Part shown: positions 11,055 through 22,978 of the stretch, in pieces
Layout: each line of letters opens with the position of its first letter
Numbering within the stretch: the first letter of the stretch is position 1
Assembly (NCBI GenBank): GCA_000697475.1
Contig: JNEU01001160.1
Span: 1-64,000, forward strand
From: Lichtheimia corymbifera B2541
Lineage: Eukaryota > Mucoromycota > Mucoromycetes > Mucorales > Lichtheimiaceae
Reading direction: 5' to 3'
DNA length: 64,000 bases
Program-made: the position numbers and the translations under genes
The notes under the pieces: generated by a model
What the model saw: only the letters and a program-made list of their open reading frames with translations
The model's database searches: none
Told to the model about the DNA's origin: nothing

Positions 11055-13039
11055 ATGGATCATCCACCTTCATCATCATCATCCGTCGTTGTAGTACCTA
11101 CAGGCGCCGCCGCCACTGCACTCGCCACTACTACTGCGCTTGTTACCAACACCACCAACAATCATCACCTCTGTTGTCGTTGGGCAGGCTGCTCAATGAC
11201 ATTTTCTGATCCAGAGTTACTCTACGCTCACTTGACAACCGACCACGTCGGCAGAAAGTCGACTGGTAACCTATGCCTCACTTGCCATTGGGACCATTGC
11301 CATGTCACCGTGGTCAAACGTGATCACATTACAAGTCATTTGCGAGTTCACGTTCCTCTTAAACCACACCACTGTAACGTATGTGTTTTTAATCATCATT
11401 CAGCAATCATGTCAAATTAATATTATCCATTCAATGTAGTATTGCAACAAGTCGTTTAAACGACCTCAGGATCTCAAGAAGCATGAAAAGACCCATCTTG
11501 AAGAGCAACAGCGATTGCAGGGAACAGCACGTGCTAGTACACAACAACACCCATTGACTCCTCCCACTACTGATGAGTCAAAGGGAAAACATAGTCGTCA
11601 ATCATCAGCTCAATTGCTTCAACAACAATATCCTACTACTAGCTTCCCCATGTCACCTGCACCTACCATGATGAATTCGCCACCGCATAGTACTATCTCG
11701 GATGGTAAGTGATAGATTGTATGTCATCATATAATGGTGGGACTAAAAGAATTACGGTAAATCGGCAGATCCTTCTATCCTATCCGATAGCTCATGGTTG
11801 CATTATCCAACGACATCCAATAGTAGCAGCAATATTTCGCCTGCAACGTCCGTGTCACCTTACTTTAACCCATATGCCGAGTTTACAACACCAACGACAA
11901 CAACACTAAAGCAATCGATGCCTGCTACCAACGAAAGCACGTCGTATGTTGGTTACCCAGCAACAAATGAGATTACATCAGAGCAAGCACTCCAAAACAT
12001 TGTGTATCCAAGTATGGAGCATCATCAGCAACAACATGCAGCAACAGGATACAGTCCAGGTATGCACGAAGCATTCATGATGAAATGGAAAGTGCCATTG
12101 GGATTAATCATGATTATTTTTGTAGAAGTTGCACATCACCTGAATGTGCTGCAAAATATGCTCGAGACCGGGGCCGTGAATCCCGCTGATTTTGCCGTGC
12201 CAGTGACCAATGATGAGGAGATGGCCAGCATTAATGCATGGTTGGAGCGACTTTCGCAGAATGTTGCACAGGATCCCATGATGTTGGATAGCATGTATAG
12301 CATCCCATACGTTCCTCCTAGTGACCCCTATGCCGATTTGCTTGAACAACAACCATCGCAAGCAGTAGATGATCCTTATGTTCATTCACATCCCATTTTT
12401 CAAGAGGGTGGACATGCTATCACCGGTCAACGTGATCATTATATGCCTCAACAAGATATTCTCATGATGGATCATCAGGGGTTTCAACCCACTATCCATA
12501 CCACCACCAACCTCATGAATGCCAACGTCAAGAGCAATGCAAGTTTTAGTGACAAGAACAAGCATAAAGCACCTATAGATGGCGGGAGGCGTGATAAATC
12601 CGAGACTACTGAAACGTTCCAAGCTATCAAAAACAGCAAGACGTCCAGCGAAGATCGCAAAAATCTGACAACATTAGCCAACGTGTTTAACGAAAAGGGC
12701 AACAACACCTCCTCCCCACGTTCTTTTCCACCTTACAAGGAGGAAACAAAGAAAAGAGATCTTGACAAAGGACAACAACAACAAAAGGAAACCAACCCCT
12801 CGACTCAACGTAAGCCTGTCAACAAAGACGTGATGGATATTTTGGCAAGTGACCTTTCCGATCTTACAATCAAGAACAAAGAACAGCTTTATCCCAATGT
12901 CAGCCAGGATACGAGGAAACAGCACAAGGCTCTCTTGAACCTCATTCGTCAACAAATCAACGTCGCATACAACCATAGTAGAAAAGAAAACAATGGTAAC
13001 AAACCGCCAACAACAACAACCATCATCCATCGTACATAA
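11055..13039 (+). CDS. PacC/RIM101-type pH-response transcription factor
   Basis: Exons 11055-11378, 11440-11704, 11769-12059 and 12126-13039 give 597 aa. Three C2H2 fingers span residues about 39-127. The segments [34 protein letters not shown] and [18 protein letters not shown] are the PacC/Rim101 signature; in Aspergillus that factor binds GCCARG and is activated by proteolysis at alkaline pH. The rest is Gln/Asn/Ser/Thr-rich with few conserved blocks. A near-C-terminal LYPNVS resembles the YPx(L/I) motif bound by PalA/Rim20, but the last position is not L or I. The third intron (12060-12125) is 66 nt, in frame and stop-free, so reading through it would add 22 residues. I removed it because both splice sites are good and the encoded peptide is unlike its surroundings. 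Confidence 0.92.
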
Positions 13040-13451
13040 GACACACACACAAAACTGTCCAACGGCAGTAATAATCTCACTTTCTCAACTTACATATTGC
13101 CTCTTTTTTTCCCCCTGTTCTAGTACACTACGCTTCCTATGTCCCGATTTTTGTTTTTCTTGTACAGTTTTTTTCCCATTATACTTTTGATGCTCATGAC
13201 CTATCCTAGTTAGTCTTTCCTTCCCTTTTTTCTGTAGCATCCTTCATCTTTATGGCATTTCTTCAACAATATATATATGCAAAGTAGCGTTTGGTTTATT
13301 TGGATTCTCAATCACACTTATGCAGTCAAATCGTACGAGCGAAGACCTTTTTCTTTATTACATGCAAAATGGAAGGGGTGAATGAAAAAAGCTAGAGGAT
13401 AAATTTGGTAATAACAATCAAATGGATGGGACACTAATTCCTGCCTCGTTT
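13040..13451. other. Convergent 3' intergenic region
   Basis: This lies between the stop codons of the PacC-like gene and the dynein intermediate chain. It is T-rich with pyrimidine tracts and a short TA run near 13270, and should contain both transcription ends. I see nothing else. Confidence 0.4.
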
Positions 13452-16160
13452 TTATTTGCCTGGGTTCTCTTGGTTGGCAATCATCTCAGAGACGTTCTTT
13501 TGGAGCAGGTGCCATTCATCTTGTTTAGGTGTGGCAATCTAGTGGCGAGTCAATGATAAGCTTATTGAACAAGGTTCTTTCATTCCCCAATCTTACCTCG
13601 CCAATATCATAAAGGTATACACGTCCATCACTGGAGCCAATAGCAGTCTTGTTACCCTCCTTGTCCCATGCAAGCTTGTTCAATGCACGTCCTGTGCCCA
13701 CAGATGTGCTCACATAAGGTTCCTGTATGACATGTCCGTTAGTTACCGATAACGTCAAGATCCCTTTAGTATAAACACACACCTCTGTATCTGCATTCAA
13801 ATTCCATAAATCGAATTGACCAGTGCCGTCGACAGAGCCAAATAACGCAGGATGGGATGGTGACCATTTGACATCGTATACATAATCATCAGCATGTTCG
13901 AATGAATAAAGAGGCACCACCTCGGTAGGCTGAGATGAGGACTTGGAAGCAGACTACACATGTTGTTGTTAATAACATCTCCCCCTGCCATAGATACCAT
14001 TACTTTTTGCTCACCTTGGATCTCCAAAGTTTTACAGTCCAATCAACCGATGAGGTCAAGAACAAATCGGAAAAGTCGACAGAGCCAAATAATGGATGGA
14101 AATGAAGACCTGTCACTGCACCATAATGTCCTTTGTAAGTATCAGCTTGGTTAATGCCTGCTTTGCTATTTTTCCACCAAGCGCCAAAAAAAGAAAATTA
14201 GCGTCCAACAATCAATATCCACACACGCACACACAATCATTACATACCTGCCGGCCTGATCATAACGTCCAGCCTGATACACGTTGCCTTCCTCGGTGCC
14301 AACCCAAAAGGTGGTTGTCTCATTGTCAGGGAAACCCAAACACGTGACTGATACCTCGTCGGTCTTGTTATGAGATGGATGGAGCAATTCCAAATAATCC
14401 TGATCAAAAACATGTGTATCAGCATGTTTACCATCCTCTGATGCTTGGTTGGCAGAATAATAATAATACCTGTGGTTGGGCCAACATGTCGAGTTGCCAT
14501 GAGCACACAAAGCCGTCTGTGCTTGCCGTAATCAGATTGTGAGCGTTTTGGGTACCGACCATTTCCAAAGAGTATACAGGATGGGTATGACCGCCAGCAG
14601 ACAATGGCGTTTTCAATACGGGTAAAGATTTGGCACGCGTATCCCAGAGGACGATTTGACCAGAATAAGTGCCACCGATCACATAATTAGGATGGAATTT
14701 GCTGAACATGACACTGAGCACATCGGACTACCACCATGCGTGAGTTGTATTGATATACCAAGCTCTATGAACTTTTTGCATACCTGTGAGTGGAATACAA
14801 ATTCAGGACGTTCCAACAAGTGCAAATTCCACACGAGAGCAACACCATCTGGGTCGTTGACAGTTGCTGGATTCTTGTTGTACGAGGATACGAGGAGTTC
14901 AGGGTACTAGATCACAAAACTTCAGTAAATGCATCTCTAGATAGACACCTCTTTCCAATGACTCACCTTGTTTGACCAATTGACATCAGTCACTGAGCGA
15001 TTACGAGACCACTTTTCATCCCAAAAGTCGCACATAAATTTGACGCGTTTGCCGGTGTTCTCATCACTGGATCAAAATGATCGTTAGATCATGTCACTTT
15101 TACACATACGCATATACTCTGTTTACCTATCAACATCCACACCAAGGGTATAATCCTTCATGAAATCGTAGGTCTCGTTCAATGCTCTTTCCACAAACTT
15201 GGATGACGTATCGACAAAGCTCAAAAACTCGGGGGATGTCAAGATCATCTTTTTCTCCTCGACCGACAAGTCTAATTGTGATCATGGTGAGCTTATCAAT
15301 CAATAGATGTCACCTTTGATTCTACTTACCAGGTGTCTCCTCATTCTTTTCTTGTTCAGCACGTTTCCTTTCCTCTTCCAACTGAGCTTGTCGTTGCTTT
15401 TCGAGTTGCTCGATTTCTTCCATGATTTCTTGTCTGATCTCTTCTTCACTCTTTTGTGGTGCATCAAAAGAACCCTCAGCCGTTTGGATCTCTTTGCTGT
15501 ATACCACATGTTCCTATTCTATATGATAAGTCAATTGTACACATATGTACCCTTTTGATCCTTACCAAGGGAGGGATGTCAGCTACAACGGTCTGAAATT
15601 CGGAGAGCTCGGCAACATATTGAGGAGCAGTAGGAACGGCAGTCGTCGTGGTAGATGCTGAAGCCATACCAGCTGCAGTCTGGGTGGTAGATGTCATGGA
15701 TAATCGATTGCCGTTGGAGCTAAGGTATATGTTAGATTGATATGCTCTATTTTTTCCTCTATTCACTTGCTTACTCGCTCACAGGGGTACCAGGCATAGA
15801 GTATCCATAGTTGGAAGAAGTGGGTCGTGAGCTTGTTGCGTCTGAACCAGCATCCGAGCCGCGATCCGACGAGCTACCTGTGCCTGAACCTGGTCTTTCA
15901 CCCAAAACAAGTGCTACCAAGTCATCAATGGCACGTCGGTCTCGACCTGCTGATGAGCTCTGCGTTCATTAGCTTGTTGTTCAAGATGGGATAGTAGCAT
16001 GACTGCAAAAGAAAGGTATATGTACCGTGGTTGTGGATGATTGGGTTCGTGTTGATTGAGTCTCGAGTACTGCTTTGCGTTCCTCACGTGCACGTCGAAG
16101 CTCGGCAAGCTTTTGACGCTTCATCTCCAGCTCCTGTTTCCTGCGTTCCATGGCCGACAT
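13452..16160 (-). CDS. Cytoplasmic dynein intermediate chain (WD40)
   Basis: Roughly ten exons run from ATG 16160 to the stop at 13452. The N-terminus ([20 protein letters not shown]) is the charged coiled coil that binds dynactin p150 in this family. A middle Lys/Glu coiled coil lies near 15320-15510, including [15 protein letters not shown], and a further block contains [15 protein letters not shown]. The C-terminal half is a WD40 propeller with recognisable blades such as [55 protein letters not shown] and [18 protein letters not shown]. The last exon ends [16 protein letters not shown]. It scaffolds light chains and cargo adaptors on the dynein motor. Exact middle exons were not all computed; length is estimated at about 700 aa. 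Confidence 0.92.
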
Positions 16161-16743
16161 TTTGGTGTATGTTTAGGAGGGGCGGCGTATATGTGTGTAT
16201 ATGAGTATGTGTGTGTGTGTGTGTGCGTGCACAGAAAAAGAAGGGCGGGATGTAAAGAGAAAGAGGATGCTGATGCGACGCTGGGTTTTTTTACTGGGCA
16301 TTTTAGTTCACTGCAGAGTGTTAACCATATTGAATCCCTTCCTACACCTTCCAGTCAATAGAATTATGCACACTAGAATAGGACACGTAGTTATTTCATG
16401 TTTATTGAATATAAATATATAATTCACAATGTGCCAAATGATCACCTAACTGCTAGTAGTTGTAGTAGTAAAATCAAGTATAATTTTCGTATTCTTTTAT
16501 GGAGGATAATGATCGATACTGCTCAAATCACGTTTCGATTCTAAAGCCATGCCTGATAAAAGAGATAATCAATGTAGACAAAGAAATGGGGGATGGTGTC
16601 ATTGTTCATGCGTGGGGTGTGGGTGAAAGCTGTCATCAGCCTGGTAACATTCAGCCGCCGCAAAAAAACAAATTGTTTGGCAACCCACTACATTGACACT
16701 TCTTGTTCTTGCCTTTTATTCCCTTCCAACCCCCACTCACGAA
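16161..16743. promoter_or_regulatory. Divergent promoter region, dynein IC / mL45
   Basis: This 583 bp region separates two divergent start codons. It holds a GT microsatellite (about 16205-16226) just upstream of the dynein start, and A+T-rich DNA around 16380-16500. No gene is supported. Confidence 0.4.
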
Positions 16744-17825
16744 ATGGCTCTTCGAGGCTTACGATTGACTCCTTCATTGACAGCAACACAACCCGTTGTC
16801 CTTGCACAACGTGCGTTCCAACGTCAAGTGGGCGCTATGGCAGCTCTCCAATTCCAACAACATCGCATGTATGCCAGCAACCGCGATCAGCAGGGCAAGC
16901 AAGTTCTTATTCGTGACCACGGCGTCTTTGGTAAATGCCAACATTCTCCTGCCAATAGAAGATTCGAGAAAAAAAAAAACTGACAAGTAGGGTAATAGCC
17001 AACTATGTCCCTCCTGAGCAGTCGCCTTCTATCACCGACTTTGGACGGTGGCGATTGACCAAGTGGCGTAACCTCAAGAATGGTGTACAAAACATGCTCA
17101 GGTACCATCGAGTCTTTTTGTAATAGTGCGCAAGTGGATCTCATTTTGGTATTGGATTAGTGTCGGTCTTATCAAATACAAGTCTCAATATGAAAAATGG
17201 GATTCCCGTAAATTCCTTGAGGTTGCCGAGGAAACGTACAAGGATATGAACGATGCCTTTGCAAGGTAACAACAGGATAAAGGATTTGCAGTGGATACAG
17301 TATTAATTGGTATGCACGAATAGAGGAGATCGTGAAGTATTGGAAGAGACGTGTTTGGATTCTATGTACTCGGTAAGCAAAAAGCATTCATGGAGAGGAA
17401 AACAAAATGACTTATATATGATGGGATGGATGGTTTAGACTTTGAAGAATCAAATCAAGAACCGTGGTAGTGCTCGATGGGAATGGCGTTATCATGGCGA
17501 GGTTGAAGCACCAAAGATTGTGTGTGTACGTTGTGTCGGTACAACCGGTCTCAGCAAGCATGGCTTTGCAGTCGCACAGGCTACCTTGAGAATGTACACC
17601 AAACAGGTAATATGAGAAAAAGGACAAAGAAATATCGGGTGATCTGACAACATCATCCTTTAGTCGATGGCTGTGTATGACAAGAAGAACCGATTGGTGG
17701 GTGGTGACCCCAACAAGGTGCATAACATCTTGGAGTACGTCGTTTTCCAAAAGACCATCTCGGATCCTGAAGATATGTGGCGAGTGTATGGCAAGATTGC
17801 CGCCCCCGAAAAAGTGCAGCAATAG
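16744..17825 (+). CDS. Mitochondrial large ribosomal subunit protein mL45 (MRPL45/Mba1, Tim44-like domain)
   Basis: Six exons (16744-16930, 16999-17101, 17161-17265, 17324-17372, 17439-17606, 17664-17825) give 257 aa. The Arg-rich start without acidic residues (MALRGLRLTPS..., to about residue 45) is a mitochondrial targeting sequence. The mature part follows the mL45 pattern: NYVPPE, a helical segment KFLEVAEETYKDMNDAFA, then the Tim44-like fold with VCVRCVG, TLRMYTKQSMAVYDKKNRL and ILEYVVFQKTISDPEDMWR. The last is very close to metazoan mL45. Its relative Mba1 anchors mitoribosomes to the inner membrane for co-translational insertion. Start 16744 is chosen because the preceding in-frame ATG would place a non-mitochondrial peptide first. 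Confidence 0.9.
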
Positions 17826-17986
17826 AAGATGGATTAGCTAGGTTAACAGGCAAAAACATAAAGAAATAATAATATTAGAACATAGGTTTTTGGTTGGGTG
17901 ATTATGCATTGGAAATGGTTTATTGATAGTACGAAGAAGAGAGCAAACAAACAAAACAAAGGATAAAAGCGGATCAAAGGAAGCGT

Positions 17987-19711
17987 TCAGGAAAGGAGGA
18001 CGGGTATAGGAACACAGGATCCATTAAAGTAAAGATGTTCCACTGAAGCACATGATAACTCCAGATGACCATGATGCCATATCTCCAGGTCTGTTACTGT
18101 ATATGGATTCACCAATTCACATCGCCTTGGCATCTTGTGTGCTTCTCTCAATTGTTGCCACGTCTTTATCTCTCGACTTTGATCTTTTTTACTCGTCGAT
18201 TTCACCCACTGCCCTCCATTCAACGCCAGTAGCTGGTATCCTTTCAAATTGTACAAATGCCCGGACTGTGAAATGTCGATCATGCGAAGATGGTGCTGGG
18301 GTAAATGGATTCTACCGGGTGTTGGAATTTGGCCTTGTTGTTGTTGCCGACTATCCATCCATTTGCACTGGTTCATTTCCAACCAATCCATGTTGGGACA
18401 TGATTGTGCCACTCGTTGAAACACATGATTCGATACCACCACACCTTTCAATACCAAACGACGTAAACGATGGTGAACTCCAGCATCCAATTTGTTGTTG
18501 TCATCAGCGTCTGTAAGAGTGACTTGACAAAGAGTGAGTGAATCAAGCGATGTTGCATGTGCAAGAATATCCACCAAGGGTAGTTGCCAATGACCCCGGC
18601 TGCTGCAGAATCCAGATGTACGCCCAATGGTAAGTTCACGTAAGGATTGGCAAGAACGTAATACGGGCGAGGTGCAAAGAGCACGTGGATAGACCATGGA
18701 TACTGATAAGCTTTGTACGGCTGAATGCATACTCGTCAACATGCGTTCTAGCCATCCTTCCCTGCATAGCTGTAATTCGATGCCTTGTAAATCGACATTG
18801 GGTATCCGGTGTACCAAGAGCAAGTACATATCGGGAAGTAGAAGATAACCCAGATAACGTAATCTCATTGATTTGAGGGGTAAACGTGTGACACCAATAC
18901 ACGCAACAAATGCTGCATCCACTTGGCCCATTGGTCGTTGCTGCTGTTGCTGTTCTACAAGGTCTACCATGACGCTCTCCCCTTCGAGTGTCAAGTGACG
19001 TAACGCCTGTAAAGTGTTTGCAATGTATGTAAACCATGGTACAGCTGCGTCATAATCAAATCGCTTGAAACGGATCGCCAAACTGGTAAGTCTGGAAAGC
19101 CGTGTTTGGATCTCTGATGAGGAAATCTGGCGGATAAGGTTTGATGATGATAGATCATCACCCTGCAGCTCAAGTGTCACAAGATATGGGCACGCTTGCA
19201 GAATGTGATCAACGTCGCGTATCAACAACTGCCCACCACCAGTCATGTTGAGTGACAACTTTATAAGCCGACCCATATGAGCGAAAAAAGGCACGAGTTC
19301 ATCCATTTGGACATTGGAAAGCGTGAGAGACGACAGGCAAGTGGATTGGATAGGTATTGACTCAAAGACCAATTGGGTTGTGTGAAGCGATTGAAGACGA
19401 GACCATGGGAAAGCTGACAACGTCGCACTATGAACGTCGACTTGATTGGCAAGGTAAAGATGACGAATCGCATGAAGGGGTATTATCGAGGATGCAACAA
19501 GCGAGTCGGCTGAACATGTATCGTGTAGGTCAATGTTGCGATATAATGCTTGTTGAAATATATAATGCCATGGACGACATACGCGATTGCATTCATACAA
19601 ATCACCTAAGCAAAGATGGTCTGCAACAGACAACAGCACCTCGTTCGGTAGCGACAAGATGGTGCTTCCTCCGCCGGTCATGGTGGTGGTGATGGTGGAA
19701 ATGGCGTCCAT
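17987..19711 (-). CDS. F-box protein with leucine-rich-repeat-like C-terminal region
   Basis: A single uninterrupted reading frame of 574 aa, unlike its intron-rich neighbours. The F-box is at residues about 18-60 (LSLPNEVLLSVADHLCLGDL, then CRPWHYIFQQALYRNI). The rest has irregular leucine-rich segments (LTSLAIRF, LRHLTLEGES, LRELTIGR, LDSLTLCQVTL, CPNMDWLEMNQC) typical of fungal F-box/LRR proteins. By family it should link a substrate to Skp1-Cullin-F-box ubiquitin ligase; the substrate is unknown. Start 19711 is the first ATG and leaves a short Thr-rich lead before the F-box. Confidence 0.85.
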   Translation of the reverse strand: MDAISTITTTMTGGGSTILSLPNEVLLSVADHLCLGDLYECNRVCRPWHYIFQQALYRNIDLHDTCSADSLVASSIIPLHAIRHLYLANQVDVHSATLSAFPWSRLQSLHTTQLVFESIPIQSTCLSSLTLSNVQMDELVPFFAHMGRLIKLSLNMTGGGQLLIRDVDHILQACPYLVTLELQGDDLSSSNLIRQISSSEIQTRLSRLTSLAIRFKRFDYDAAVPWFTYIANTLQALRHLTLEGESVMVDLVEQQQQQRPMGQVDAAFVACIGVTRLPLKSMRLRYLGYLLLPDMYLLLVHRIPNVDLQGIELQLCREGWLERMLTSMHSAVQSLSVSMVYPRALCTSPVLRSCQSLRELTIGRTSGFCSSRGHWQLPLVDILAHATSLDSLTLCQVTLTDADDNNKLDAGVHHRLRRLVLKGVVVSNHVFQRVAQSCPNMDWLEMNQCKWMDSRQQQQGQIPTPGRIHLPQHHLRMIDISQSGHLYNLKGYQLLALNGGQWVKSTSKKDQSREIKTWQQLREAHKMPRRCELVNPYTVTDLEIWHHGHLELSCASVEHLYFNGSCVPIPVLLS

Positions 19712-20219
19712 AGGCCAAGGGAAAGAAAAAGTAAACGAAAAAAAAGAGATAAGAATAAGGGGTCAAAAGATGGAAAGAAAAGAAATATGCTAATACAGGC
19801 TCTCTCCTTGCAGTGGACAACAAATAAAAACGCCACGCTTTTCAACTATTGTGCATTGCAGATGCGTGCCAAAAAGTCCTGTGTAACATGCATAGTCAGC
19901 ATGATATTCTCTTGCCACCCCGCAAGCGCATGATATTCAACGTAAGCGATTCATTATGACTCTTGCTATATCATCGTGCTTTACAAACGAAATACGATTC
20001 CTTTCCATTGTATGCATGTTTGGCTGCAGCTGGTAGCCTAGGTAGGTTTGCTCATCATCCACTGATGTAGCAATGAACGAATTTCGAAACGTCAATATGA
20101 TTTCATGCAAATCAAGATGCAGGGTTATATACAGGTCTGCCAATGACAGGGGTGAAGGCCTTCTTTTTTCTTCTTTTCACACACTACACTATCTCACTCA
20201 CTCTCAAAATCCATTCAAA
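19712..20219. promoter_or_regulatory. Divergent promoter region, F-box gene / zinc dehydrogenase
   Basis: This 508 bp region separates divergent starts. A TATA-like TTATATACA lies near 20126, about 95 bp before the dehydrogenase ATG, followed by a CT-rich leader with CACACTACACTATCTCACTC. No gene is supported. Confidence 0.45.
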
Positions 20220-21639
20220 ATGATGAATGCAGCAGCAAATATCATCCAAGACAAGTTGGGTGCACATCCAACAGCAGCATCAAATCAAGATACTCAAAAT
20301 ACTGAACCAGGTGAAAAGATGTTGGCTTGTGTTTGGCTTGGCAAGGAGCAATTGGAGATGCAGCAAGTGGGAGTTCCCGCTTTGACGGATCCGGAGGATG
20401 CCATTATTAAGATTACGGGCACAACCGTGTGTGGTTCTGATCTGCACTTGTACCATGGGGAAATCATGCAACTCAAGAAGGGCGATATTCTTGGACATGA
20501 GATGATGGGTATTGTTGACAAGGTCGGAGAAGGTGTCACGCATGTGAAACCTGGCGATCGTGTTGTTGCTGCTTTCAATGTTGCATGTGGTCGGTGTCGA
20601 TATTGTCAAAAAAAGCTGTTCACCTCTTGTGAAGCTACCAATGACAGCACGTTGCAAGAGAAATTATATGGTCAGCGTACAGGAGGCATTCTTGGTTACT
20701 CACATTTTGTGGGCGGGTTTGCCGGTAAGAAAATATTACGGGGAACAATAATGAAATCTTTACTGATTGACACGTGGGTTTAAAGGTGGTCAGGCCGAAT
20801 ATGGCCGTGTTCCATTTGCTAACACTAACCTGCTCAAGGTACCCGAAAAACTACCAGATGAAAAAGCTCTTTTCCTTTCGGATATTGTTCCCACGTCCTA
20901 TCATGCTGTATACGAAGCTGGTGTGCAAGAAGGTGACACTGTCGGTATTTGGGGTCTTGGCCCTATTGGTTTAAATGCAGTACAATGGTGCCGCAAAGTG
21001 TTCAAAGCCAAACGTATCATTGCGATTGATGACACCGAGGCTCGTTTGCATTTGGCAAAGACATATTGGGATGCTGAAACGATTGATTACTCCAAGGAAA
21101 AAGACGTTTCTGCTAAAATCCTCGAGCTTGTACCCGAAGGTTTAGATCGTGCTATTGACTGTGCTGGTTTCCGATTCACAAAATCACTTCTTCACAAGTT
21201 TGAGCATGCTGTCGGCTTGGAAACGGATTCTCCAGAGGTGCTAAACGAGGCTCTGCGTGCTACCAGAAAGTTTGGCACTATCAGCATCATTGCTGATTAC
21301 GCTGCTTACACCAACCATTTCTTGGTCGGCGCTCTTATGGAAAAGGGTATTCGATTGATTGGAGCAGGGCAAGCTCCTATCCAGCGTTATTGGGAAACGT
21401 GTCTCAAGCACATCGAAAATGGAGATGTAAGTAAAGTGATATGCTATTTATTGGATGATGCCCTTATCCTCTTTTTATAGTTTGATCCAACGGCCATCTT
21501 GACCAATCGTTTCCCCTTGGAGCAAACACCTGAAGTTTATAAGCGATTCGACCAAAGGGAGGGTGGTGTTATCAAGGTATTCATTGCAACCAAGTTTTCA
21601 AATGAAGAGTCGCCTGGTAGCCCTGCCCTTGAAGTGTAA
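20220..21639 (+). CDS. Zinc-dependent alcohol dehydrogenase (medium-chain, FdhA-like)
   Basis: Exons 20220-20724, 20786-21426 and 21481-21639 give 434 aa. Catalytic-zinc residues are in TTVCGSDLH (Cys near residue 70) and GHEMMG (near 94). The structural-zinc cluster CGRCRYCQKKLFTSC is at about 124-138. The NAD-binding turn GLGPIG is near 226. Length and the segment after the zinc lobe (GILGYSHFVGGFAGGQAEY, VPFANTNLLKVP) fit the glutathione-independent formaldehyde dehydrogenase-like group more than yeast ADH1. All metal ligands are present, so it is probably active. Substrate is not determinable. Its 3' end is partly duplicated at 22979-23206. Confidence 0.92.
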
Positions 21640-21863
21640 ATAGCATTATTTGATAAACAATGTAACACAGGTGTTATCCCAATCAGCAATAAACCAACAA
21701 TATTTCAGAGAACATGGTAGAATGATAAGTTGAGTAATGTTTACAAGCAATAATACAGAGCAAGGATAAGGAAATCGAGTAATGACTACAAGCGAAAATA
21801 CAAAAGCAAGGACAAGGAAATTGATGATAGGATACTACGCATCATGCGACGACTGGGAGCTCA

Positions 21864-22506
21864 TCAATTGCTGATTGATTTCCTACTTAGACCGTAGCTG
21901 TGATCCAAGCATCGTCCCAGAATGCTTGTTTGATATACATTACCGTCTCGTTCATAACTTTGGATATTGACTTTTAAATTGACGTTCAAGGTCTGCCATC
22001 AAAGCTATGTAATAAGATCGATTTCTGGATCATCGATCCGAAGGATGAAACTTGACGGCCTAGGGCGTGTTCCATGTTTTCCCGAAAGGTCACCCATTCC
22101 AGGTTTGAAACGTGGCTGTCAATTTTCACCTTATTGATGTGGTTGACGACGCTTTGATCTGCTCTTGGCTTGTCGAGAAAAGCGTGGGCTACCAGTCGAT
22201 GAACTCTTTCAGTGGTTCTCGTGTTGCTTCTTGCGTCAGTTAAATCAGCATAGGCATAAGCAGAGCTGCTGCTACGAAAAGGCCTTTCAACCTCGAAGTA
22301 TTTCGATAGGTCACGTGGCCATAATTTGAAACCTTATGGCCATTGTAATCGCGGTTGCTCCATGGGATGATACCGATATCCTTCCATTTGATGTCGTTAT
22401 CTAGTGGTGACTGTGGGGTCCGACGATATGTGCTTTTGGATTGTAAGGATTGGCGCCGTTCAAGTTGCTGGCCCCTGGTGTGCACGTTGCGAATTGACAG
22501 AAGCAT
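21864..22506 (-). pseudogene. Degenerate NUMOD4-HNH(-NUMOD1) homing-endonuclease-like gene
   Basis: Three reading-frame pieces line up in the order of a NUMOD4-HNH endonuclease. From 22506 the first frame carries the NUMOD4-like block IKWKDIGIIPW...HKVSNYGHVTYRN. Near 22280 the frame must shift to continue as YADLTDARSNTRTTERVHRL, VAHAFLDKPRADQSVVNHIN and VSNLEWVTFRENMEHA. That is the HNH_3 pattern, with N-H-I-N and the L-E-W-V-T-x-x-E-N-M signature. After a stop, a third frame (about 21980-21864) gives SYERDGNVYQTS...GLSRKSISN, like a NUMOD1 helix-turn-helix. No splice sites explain the breaks, so I read it as a pseudogene, though short programmed changes or sequence errors cannot be excluded. 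Such genes occur in mobile introns and phages and as solitary nuclear copies in fungi. Confidence 0.75.
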
Positions 22507-22978
22507 GTACTTATGTCATCTACAAAGGAGCCCCAAATTTCCCATCAGTGAGGATACCTTCTACCTATATATGATAGGTATACCTACCACAAAGGATCCA
22601 TCAAGGAAGACAGCCAAATGTCATTAGGCACCAATGATCAATGAAGTGAGCTACATAAATGAATGCATAATGAGTACCCTCATTTGGGGATTACATAATA
22701 AAGACCATCCTTGAGACTTACCTGAGGGCAACGATGACGGTATACACACAAGCAGAAAGAAAAGTTGTGTAATAGCATTGGTGACAACAGCCTTATTTAT
22801 ATATGAGTGGGCGTGGGTATTGTTGTCATGATGGATCGAACTGATAAAGTGGTCGAGCACTTTGGGAGTGGCGAAAAAGTGATGATGCACAAATCCACCT
22901 GCGGCTTGAAAGGGTGATTTTTTGTAGGTGACATAACTGTGTCCTTGACAGAAGGGGTCACGCACTCAAGGTTGTAAA
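22507..22978. other. Unassigned DNA between endonuclease relic and ADH fragment
   Basis: No recognisable gene. A minus-strand ORF (22651-22965, 104 codons) has no known domain. Together with the endonuclease relic and the DNA at 21640-21863, it forms an insert of about 1.3 kb lying between the intact and broken copies of the dehydrogenase 3' end. Confidence 0.4.
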
